Shown piece after piece: positions 58,343-64,000 of a stretch of 64,000 nucleotides of DNA. The position numbers and the translations under genes were made by a program. A model generated the notes under the pieces. The model was not told the DNA's origin and made no database searches. It saw only the letters and a list, made by a program, of their open reading frames with translations. Position 1 is the stretch's first letter, and each line of letters starts with the position of its first letter. The stretch spans positions 62,001 through 126,000 of the forward strand of contig CALPCJ010000004.1 in the NCBI GenBank assembly GCA_943192975.1, read 5' to 3'. The stretch is from Senimuribacter intestinalis (GTDB lineage Bacteria > Bacillota > Clostridia > Peptostreptococcales > Anaerovoracaceae).

Positions 58343-59030
58343 TTTTGTACCCCACTCCCCACACTGTCTTGATGAATTTCGGATGCTTTGCAGGTTCCTT
58401 TAGTTTTTCCCGCAAGCGTCCGATGTGTGCCATCACAGTGTTATTGCTGTTGTCCAGATATTTTTCTCCCCAGACCTTTTCAAAAAGTTCCTCGGAGGAG
58501 ACCACTTTGCCTTTCTGCTCACAGAGATACCATAAAATGGAGAACTCCAGCGGTGTCAGACTGACCTCCTTGCCGTAAAGGGTACAGGTGTGAGTATCTT
58601 TGCTGATGACAAGCCCTCTAATGTCGTGCATGTTGGCAGCAGGTTGGCTGACAGCCTGATTATAGCTTGTGTATCTGCGCAGCTGCGTCTTAACACGCGC
58701 TGCCACCTCCAGCGGATTAAAAGGTTTGGTAATGTAATCGTCAGCGCCTAGAGTTAGTCCCATGATTTTGTCCATATCCTCTACCTTTGCAGTCAGCATG
58801 ATAACTGGAAAAAAGTGGTTTTCACGAATTGTCTGCAGGATTTTAAAGCCGTCAATATCCGGCAGCATAACGTCCAGAACAGCCATATCAAGGGGCTGTG
58901 AGGCGATACAGGAAAGAGCGTCCTGTCCATTGTAAAATTTATGTACATTGTAGCCGTCGCTTTTCAGATAGAGTTCGATTAAGTCGGCAATCTCCTTTTC
59001 GTCGTCTACAACGAGAATGTGTTCGTTCAT
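58332..59030 (-). CDS. vanR: VanR-type response regulator
   Basis: A 232-residue OmpR-family regulator: receiver domain with phospho-Asp53 (AVLDVMLPDIDG), conserved Thr/Lys (LTAKVEDMDKI, DDYITKPF), and a C-terminal winged helix (SLTPLEFSILWYLCEQKGKVVSSEELFEKVWG, shown in part here as SLTPLEFSILWYL). ATG 59030 follows AAGGAGAG; the longer frame begins beyond the ribosome site. First gene of the leftward van cluster. Confidence 0.86.
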   Translation of the reverse strand: MNEHILVVDDEKEIADLIELYLKSDGYNVHKFYNGQDALSCIASQPLDMAVLDVMLPDIDGFKILQTIRENHFFPVIMLTAKVEDMDKIMGLTLGADDYITKPFNPLEVAARVKTQLRRYTSYNQAVSQPAANMHDIRGLVISKDTHTCTLYGKEVSLTPLEFSILWYLCEQKGKVVSSEELFEKVWGEKYLDNSNNTVMAHIGRLREKLKEPAKHPKFIKTVWGVGYKIEN

Positions 59031-59142
59031 AGCAATCTCTCCTTTTCCCATTTTGTAAGTCTTGTTTTCACTTTACCATATTGGGGGAAAATTGGCAAGA
59101 CACAGACTGCTTGCAGGCACGGCAAACCCATGAAACACATCA

Positions 59143-59378
59143 TTAGTACTTTTAAGAGTATTTGGCAAAAAAGGTACTAAAATATCCAAAACGTTTTATC
59201 CATTATATGGAAAACAAGGAATAAACTTTTGTATAATGGAAGACTTGTATGAAAATAGATCCTTAGAAAACAAAAAAGAACGAAGAATTTCATTTCTATT
59301 TCGTAAAACCTTTTAGTTAGTATAAAGTAACTCCTAATTTTTGATACCTTTTTTGTAAAAATACGGATTAGGTACTAA
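59143..59378. repeat. possible two-unit repeat, family zeta
   Basis: Two 38-bp stretches, 59143-59180 and 59341-59378, begin TTAGTACTTT and TTGATACCTT and both end GGTACTAA, giving an inverted TA-x-TAC / GGTACTA pair in each. They are 198 bp apart. The similarity is weaker than in the other families. The surrounding 59031-59420 region is AT-rich and I see no gene in it. Confidence 0.5.
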
Positions 59379-59427
59379 ACTTTAATGTTCGCAACTTTTC
59401 ATGGGTTTGTCGTGTGCTCGCAGGTAG

Positions 59428-59438
59428 TGGTTCGACCA
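59428..59438. promoter_or_regulatory. FadR-like operator, upstream site
   Basis: TGGT-TCG-ACCA, matching the TGGT-N3-ACCA consensus of FadR-subfamily (LldR/PdhR-like) GntR regulators. It lies about 40 bp upstream of the -35. An identical-layout site follows exactly 100 bp downstream; both continue GATG. Confidence 0.65.
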
Positions 59439-59478
59439 GATGTCAATCTGAAAAAATCGACTAGAATAGCGTAATTTC

Positions 59479-59507
59479 TTGACAAATTCGACATATAAAT
59501 TTATAAT
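59479..59507 (+). promoter_or_regulatory. promoter of oxidoreductase-hyp operon
   Basis: TTGACA (59479-59484), 17 bp, TATAAT (59502-59507): a full sigma-A consensus. This suggests a strong promoter held in check by a repressor. Confidence 0.92.
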
Positions 59508-59527
59508 GTTAAACAAATAACGAAATC

Positions 59528-59538
59528 TGGTATGACCA
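59528..59538. promoter_or_regulatory. FadR-like operator, downstream site
   Basis: TGGT-ATG-ACCA just past the expected transcription start (about 59514). Binding here would block RNA polymerase escape, and with the site at 59428 could form a loop. Confidence 0.65.
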
Positions 59539-59597
59539 GATGAGGTTGAACGAAAAACAAGTTTGCGCAGGGAGAAAGAACAGAAAGGAGATTTCCT

Positions 59598-62366
59598 ATG
59601 GCAGATCATTTGGCGGGATATGTACCGGAGTACATAGAGAACGAAGTTGAGCGGGAGCCAATTGTCAAGCTGGCGAAAATGATTACAGATCGTGTTCCTC
59701 AGAAATTGGGCATCAAGAAGATTACAAAATACGACCCGGAATATTGGGGACTGGCGGCGATGTGCACCGACGAAATGGCAGAGGTAGCGCTGAAAATGGG
59801 CGTGCGAAAGCCGAAAACGCTGGATCAGATGGTGGAGCTTACCAAAATGGATAGAGACCATTTGGAAGAATTGCTGGAGCAGATGGCTGTAAACGGAGTG
59901 CTGGAATATAACTGGGAAAATCCGGAGCATGTGAAGCAGTATGTGCTGCCGATGTTCGTGCCGGGCAATGCAGAGTTCAGCAATATGAACCTTCAGATGC
60001 TGCAGGCACATCCAGAGGTCGGAAGATTTTTTGAGAGAATGAGCAGGCTGCCTTTGGAGAAGATTACACCTATGGTGCCGCCGGGAGGAGCAGGCATCGG
60101 CATGCATGTCATTCCTGTAGAAAAAGCCATCGAGATGGAGAATGAATCTATATCTTTAGAGCATATTTCCTATTGGCTGGATAAGTATGAAGGTAAATAT
60201 GCGGCAAGCCCTTGTTCCTGCAGATATTCCAGACAGACCTATGACGAAGGCTGTGCTGATGATCCGGAAGGTTGGTGCGTGGCCATGGGAGATATGGCTG
60301 ATTATGTAGTAGAAACCAACAAAGGCGGCAGATATGTAACCAAAGAAGAGGCGCTGGATATCTTCAGACAGGCTGAAGAAAACGGCTTTGTCCATCAGAT
60401 TACTAATATTGATGGTGAAGACAAAATTTTTGCAATCTGTAACTGCAATGTTAACGTTTGCTATGCCCTTAGGACGTCGCAGCTGTTCAATACACCGAAT
60501 ATGTCGGCTTCTGCATACCGCGCTCGTGTCAAAACAGACAACTGCGTGGCCTGTGGCAGATGTGTGGAGTATTGCCCGGCGGGTGCTGTAAAGCTGGGGC
60601 AGAAGCTTTGTCAGAAAGACGGAAGCAAAGTGGAATATCCAAAGATTCCGCTTCCAAGCCAGCAGCCTTGGGGACCGCACATGTGGGACGAGGATTACAG
60701 GGACAACAACAGAATCAACTGCTACGATACGGGAACAGCACCTTGCAAGACGGCTTGTCCTGCACATATCGCAGTGCAGGGATATTTGAAAATGGCGGCG
60801 CAGGGCAGATACACCGAAGCATTAGCGCTGATTAAGAAAGAAAATCCTCTTCCAGCTATTTGCGGTCGTATTTGCAACAGGCGGTGTGAAGATGCCTGTA
60901 CCAGAGGCAACATTGATGAGGCGATTGCTATCGATGAAGTAAAGAGATTCATCGCAGAGCAAGACCTGAGAGCAGAGACCAGGTTTATTCCGAAGAAAGT
61001 AGTGCCTGCCCTGAAAGGCTTTTTCCCGGAAAAAATCGCCATCATCGGCGGAGGTCCGGCAGGTCTTTCCTGTGCGTTTTATCTGGCAGAAAAAGGTTAT
61101 GCACCGACCATCTTTGAAAAGAATCCAAAGACCGGCGGCATGCTGGTATACGGAATTCCTTCGTTTAAGCTGGAGAAAGACGTGGTTCAGGCGGAAATTG
61201 ATATTATCGAGGCTATGGGCGTTGAAATTCGTACCGGTGTGGAGGTAGGAAGAGATATCACCATAGAAGATTTGAGAAAAGAAGGCTATAAGGCATTCTA
61301 TATTGCAATAGGCTGTCAGGGCGGCAGGCTGGCAGGTGTGCCCGGAGAGGATGCAGAGGGCGTTATGACTGCGGTAGATTTGCTGCGAATCGTCAGTGAG
61401 GATTCGTCCTATAACGTTGACGGCAAAGCGGTAGTCATCGGCGGCGGCAATGTTGCCATCGACGCAGCAAGAACCGCCGGCAGATGCGGCGCATCAGAAG
61501 TTTCCATGTACTGTCTGGAAAGTCGGGATATCATGCCGGCGTCAGAAGAGGAAATCGCAGAAGCAGAGGAAGAAGATGTAACGATTAGCTGCGGATGGGG
61601 TCCGAAGGAGATTCTCACAGAAAATGGAAAGGTCACCGGCATTGTCCTGAAAAAGTGCCTGTCTGTCTTTGATGAGGAAAAACGTTTTGCGCCGGTTTAC
61701 GATGAAAATGAAACCATCACAGTGCCGTGCAGCCGGATTTTCATGAGTATCGGTCAGAGTATTCAGTGGGGCGACCTGCTGAAAGACAGCAAAGTGGAAC
61801 TGGGAAGAGGGCAGGCGGCTGTGGCAGACAGCCTGACCTATCAGACTGCAGAGCCGGATATCTTTGTAGGAGGAGACGTTTATACCGGACCGAAATTTGC
61901 CATTGACGCTATCGCAGCCGGAAAGGAAGGCGCTATCTCTATTCATCGTTTCGTACAGCCTCATTCCAGCATGACCATTGGCAGAAATCGCCGCCAGTTC
62001 ATAGAGCTGGATAAGGAAAATATTTACATAGAAAGCTACGACAATTCCAGTCGTCAGGTTCCCGGCAGAGATTCTGTAGTGAATCACAAGAGGTCTTTCC
62101 GCGACCCTTCTCTGCCGCTGACAGAAGAACAGGTGAAAGTCGAGACGGCGAGATGTTTAGGCTGTGGCGCATCTGTCGTGGATGAGAATAAGTGTATTGG
62201 CTGCGGCGTTTGTACAACCAAATGCGAATTTGATGCAATCCATCTGTACCGTGACTTCCCAGAGGCCAGCAAAATGGTGCCAAGCGAAGACAAGTTGAAA
62301 TACATTTTGCCATATGGTGCAAAGCAGGCGATTAAAGTGAAGTTCTCAAAAAAGGGGAAGAAGTAA
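59598..62366 (+). CDS. FAD-dependent oxidoreductase with ferredoxin domains (GltD-like)
   Basis: 922 residues. An N-terminal domain (1-300) carries clustered cysteines (SPCSCRYSRQ, ICNCNVNVC); next a [4Fe-4S] motif CVACGRCVEYCP (about 316-327); then a GltD-like part with CGRICNRRCEDACTR, FAD motif AIIGGGPAGLSCAFYLAE, NAD(P) motif VVIGGGNVAIDAARTA and GGDVYTGP; and a C-terminal CIGCGVCTTKC. It should move electrons between NAD(P)H and a ferredoxin or partner protein. It is the first gene of an operon with hypA, a DUF5692 protein and hypB. AAAGGAG precedes the ATG. Substrate unknown. Confidence 0.82.
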   Translation: MADHLAGYVPEYIENEVEREPIVKLAKMITDRVPQKLGIKKITKYDPEYWGLAAMCTDEMAEVALKMGVRKPKTLDQMVELTKMDRDHLEELLEQMAVNGVLEYNWENPEHVKQYVLPMFVPGNAEFSNMNLQMLQAHPEVGRFFERMSRLPLEKITPMVPPGGAGIGMHVIPVEKAIEMENESISLEHISYWLDKYEGKYAASPCSCRYSRQTYDEGCADDPEGWCVAMGDMADYVVETNKGGRYVTKEEALDIFRQAEENGFVHQITNIDGEDKIFAICNCNVNVCYALRTSQLFNTPNMSASAYRARVKTDNCVACGRCVEYCPAGAVKLGQKLCQKDGSKVEYPKIPLPSQQPWGPHMWDEDYRDNNRINCYDTGTAPCKTACPAHIAVQGYLKMAAQGRYTEALALIKKENPLPAICGRICNRRCEDACTRGNIDEAIAIDEVKRFIAEQDLRAETRFIPKKVVPALKGFFPEKIAIIGGGPAGLSCAFYLAEKGYAPTIFEKNPKTGGMLVYGIPSFKLEKDVVQAEIDIIEAMGVEIRTGVEVGRDITIEDLRKEGYKAFYIAIGCQGGRLAGVPGEDAEGVMTAVDLLRIVSEDSSYNVDGKAVVIGGGNVAIDAARTAGRCGASEVSMYCLESRDIMPASEEEIAEAEEEDVTISCGWGPKEILTENGKVTGIVLKKCLSVFDEEKRFAPVYDENETITVPCSRIFMSIGQSIQWGDLLKDSKVELGRGQAAVADSLTYQTAEPDIFVGGDVYTGPKFAIDAIAAGKEGAISIHRFVQPHSSMTIGRNRRQFIELDKENIYIESYDNSSRQVPGRDSVVNHKRSFRDPSLPLTEEQVKVETARCLGCGASVVDENKCIGCGVCTTKCEFDAIHLYRDFPEASKMVPSEDKLKYILPYGAKQAIKVKFSKKGKK

Positions 62367-62367
62367 A

Positions 62368-62712
62368 ATGCACGAGCTTGGGATTGTATTTCACATCATC
62401 AAAGGCGTGGAGAAAACAGCAGAAGAAAACGGACTGACGAAGGTTGCTTCTGTTACGGTGGAGCTGGGGGAGGTATCTTCGGTGATACCTCACTATCTGA
62501 CCGACTGCTGGAGATGGGCGGCAGACAAAAATGACCTGACTCGGGAAGCGGAGCTTTTGATTGAGGAGATTCCTGCGGTGACCTACTGCGAAAACTGTGA
62601 GAAAACCTATGGCACAGTGGAGTACGGGAAAATTTGTCCCCATTGCGGCAGCGAGAAAACCTGGCTGCTGCAGGGAAATCAAGTCATGATTAAAGAGATA
62701 GAAGGCTGTTAG
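62368..62712 (+). CDS. hypA: hydrogenase/urease nickel incorporation protein HypA
   Basis: A 114-residue nickel chaperone. The N-terminal Met-His2-Glu3 nickel site (MHELGIV) and the zinc ribbon Cys74-x2-Cys77 ... Cys90-x2-Cys93 are present. It hands Ni to a [NiFe] enzyme with HypB. It starts one base after the oxidoreductase stop. No [NiFe] hydrogenase subunits are visible in the window. Confidence 0.93.
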   Translation: MHELGIVFHIIKGVEKTAEENGLTKVASVTVELGEVSSVIPHYLTDCWRWAADKNDLTREAELLIEEIPAVTYCENCEKTYGTVEYGKICPHCGSEKTWLLQGNQVMIKEIEGC

Positions 62713-62748
62713 GCTAATTTAAGAAAGAAGAAAAGGAGTTGATTGTTT

Positions 62749-63798
62749 ATGTTATTTCATGTTTATGGAGCAGGCGCGGTAGCGAAATGGATTGCAATGC
62801 TTGCGGTTCTTGTTGGACTGATTTTGCTCAATGAATTTGCCAGAAGAACCAAGACCGGAGGTCTTTTGATGTTCGGCGTATTACCGGCAGCGCTGACGGT
62901 ATACTTTGTAGTTATCGCTGTAGCAGCGGGTTCAGGCGCTGAGTGGGCGCTGAATAACCAGACTTATCTGTATATGAACGGCTGGTTCCACTACGCGAAG
63001 TTATACGCATCTTTGGCAGGCTGTATCGGATTTATGATGATTAAATATGAATGGGGAATTGGTAAAAAGCACTGGTTCAAGGCTTTTCCATTTGCCATCG
63101 TAGCTATCAATATTCTGATCGCCGTGGCCAGCGATTTTGAGTCCGCTATCAACGGATGGGGCTCCTGGTGGTTGTCTTCTGAGGGCGTATGGCTTTATGG
63201 AGGCTGGCACAATGTGATGAACGGTATTGCAGGTATTCTGAACATCTTCTGTATGACCGGCTGGTGGGCAGTTTATTCTTCCAAAGATGGAAAGGATATG
63301 ATTTGGCCTGATATGATTTGGGTGTATATCATCGTGTACGATATCTGGAATTTTGCTTATACCTACAACTGTTTGCCGACCCATTCCTGGTTCTGCGGCG
63401 TGGCACTGCTGCTGGCACCGACCATCGCAGCGCTTCTGTGGAACAAAGGCGGCTGGATTATGAACCGTGCAAATACTCTCTGTATTTGGTGCATGTTTGC
63501 ACAGGTATTCCCATTGTTCCAGGAGACTTTTGCAGACGGAAGCAGCAGATTTGCATGGGCGACCATCTCAACCCAGTATGCTGACGGAACGATGAACGGT
63601 ATCATGGCAGGAAATGCAGTCAATGCAGACCCGACAGCAATGACCGTTGTCAGTGCGCTGGCATTGATTACCAATATTATTGCACTGCTTTACATCGTGA
63701 GAAAATCCATGAGGACAAAGACCAATCCGTATAAGGGCGAAGTCTTCACTGACTTTAAATATTACAAGGATGCGGCTGCAAGAGCTGTGATCAAATAG
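62749..63798 (+). CDS. DUF5692-family membrane protein
   Basis: 349 residues, about nine membrane helices, very rich in Trp (GWGSWWLSSEGVWLYGGWHN; GWWAVYSSKDG). I recognise it as the DUF5692 type; function unknown. Conserved-looking polar pairs (WHNVMNG, YDIWNFAYTYN) lie within predicted membrane segments. ATG 62749 is 10 bp from AAGGAG; a TTG at 62743 is too close. It sits between hypA and hypB, so a role in nickel supply or in anchoring the oxidoreductase are options. Confidence 0.75.
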   Translation: MLFHVYGAGAVAKWIAMLAVLVGLILLNEFARRTKTGGLLMFGVLPAALTVYFVVIAVAAGSGAEWALNNQTYLYMNGWFHYAKLYASLAGCIGFMMIKYEWGIGKKHWFKAFPFAIVAINILIAVASDFESAINGWGSWWLSSEGVWLYGGWHNVMNGIAGILNIFCMTGWWAVYSSKDGKDMIWPDMIWVYIIVYDIWNFAYTYNCLPTHSWFCGVALLLAPTIAALLWNKGGWIMNRANTLCIWCMFAQVFPLFQETFADGSSRFAWATISTQYADGTMNGIMAGNAVNADPTAMTVVSALALITNIIALLYIVRKSMRTKTNPYKGEVFTDFKYYKDAAARAVIK

Positions 63799-63806
63799 GT
63801 GAAAAT

Positions 63807-64000
63807 ATGGATAAGTATAAGGTGATAGAAGTAAAGGAAAGTGTTTTTGCCAGTAATGATGCTGATGCTAAGACGCTGCGAGAGGAACTGAAGGCGCAGG
63901 GGACTTTTCTGCTGAACCTGATGTCTTCGCCGGGAGCAGGAAAGACTACCCTGCTGAAGCAGACTGTCAAAGCACTGCAAAGTGGGATGGCGATAGGCGT
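63807..64000 (+). CDS. hypB: hydrogenase nickel incorporation protein HypB, 3' end beyond window
   Basis: The first 64 residues are visible. LLNLMSSPGAGKTTLLKQT carries the Walker A of the HypB GTPase. There is no N-terminal CxxCGC nickel motif or His-rich stretch. It works with HypA to load Ni into [NiFe] enzymes. AGGTGA precedes the ATG; it lies 8 bp past the DUF5692 gene. Confidence 0.92.
   Translation, partial: MDKYKVIEVKESVFASNDADAKTLREELKAQGTFLLNLMSSPGAGKTTLLKQTVKALQSGMAIG

Overview
This window looks like the chromosome of an anaerobic, endospore-forming member of the Clostridia. The evidence is moderate-to-low GC, strong AGGAGG ribosome sites, many promoters with extended -10 boxes (TG-N-TATAAT-like), spoIIR and a SPOCS/LysM spore-coat type protein, a PyrK/PyrDB-type dihydroorotate dehydrogenase, AddB, NhaC and a VanG-type cluster. 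A Family XIII / Anaerovoracaceae-like genus would fit, but that is a guess; no rRNA is present to settle it.

Layout: 1-2.0 kb, leftward phosphoribosyltransferase, HD protein and DMT transporter. 2.3-5.8 kb, late cobalamin (nucleotide-loop) operon cobT-cobU-cobS-cobU-like-cobC. 6.1-13.3 kb, birA, CNNM/CBS protein, secA, 5-formyl-THF cyclo-ligase, and a divergent flavin-binding protein/HxlR pair. 13.8-21.2 kb, prfB (with programmed frameshift), tex, HAD phosphatase, addB and tRNA-Thr(CGT). 21.4-21.7 kb, a small type I toxin-antitoxin-like locus. 22-29 kb, an NhaC antiporter, M20 peptidase and two amidohydrolases followed by a BTAD regulator. 29-38 kb, DUF4143 ATPases, asparaginase, DeoD, an XRE-regulated ABC exporter and an ORF-less group II intron. 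38-44.7 kb, leftward pyrCKDFEBI operon plus cvpA. 44.7-45.3 kb, a second toxin-antitoxin-like locus and an ArsR remnant. 45.4-53.1 kb, tadA, ispE, a GntR regulator, sporulation genes and an amidohydrolase. 53.2-59 kb, proC and a VanG-type vanR-vanS-vanW-vanG-vanXY cluster without vanT. 59.6-64 kb, a large FAD/Fe-S oxidoreductase with hypA, a DUF5692 membrane protein and hypB, driven by a consensus promoter flanked by two FadR-like operators.

The least explained feature is a recurring architecture in the gaps between genes. At least seven intergenic regions (5.9, 11.5, 13.4, 29.0, 31.8, 40.9 and 54.3 kb, possibly also 59.2 kb) hold clusters of 34-41-bp units, most of them imperfect inverted repeats. 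The unit sequence differs between families, but unit-to-unit spacing is repeatedly about 42, 52/53, 62/63, 71/75, 83, 93 or 190 bp, close to whole multiples of the DNA helical turn. Two loci 48 kb apart (5855 and 54239) share the identical spacing series 52-93-42. Two other loci (13371 and 40839) share exact 40-bp units, again 52 bp apart. I cannot name a known element with this layout.

A second candidate novelty is the pair of paralogous loci at 21.4-21.65 and 44.72-45.03 kb. Each encodes a 24-25-residue hydrophobic peptide, has a bidirectional terminator, and has a convergent, near-identically built antisense promoter. One of the two peptides appears to start at ATT.
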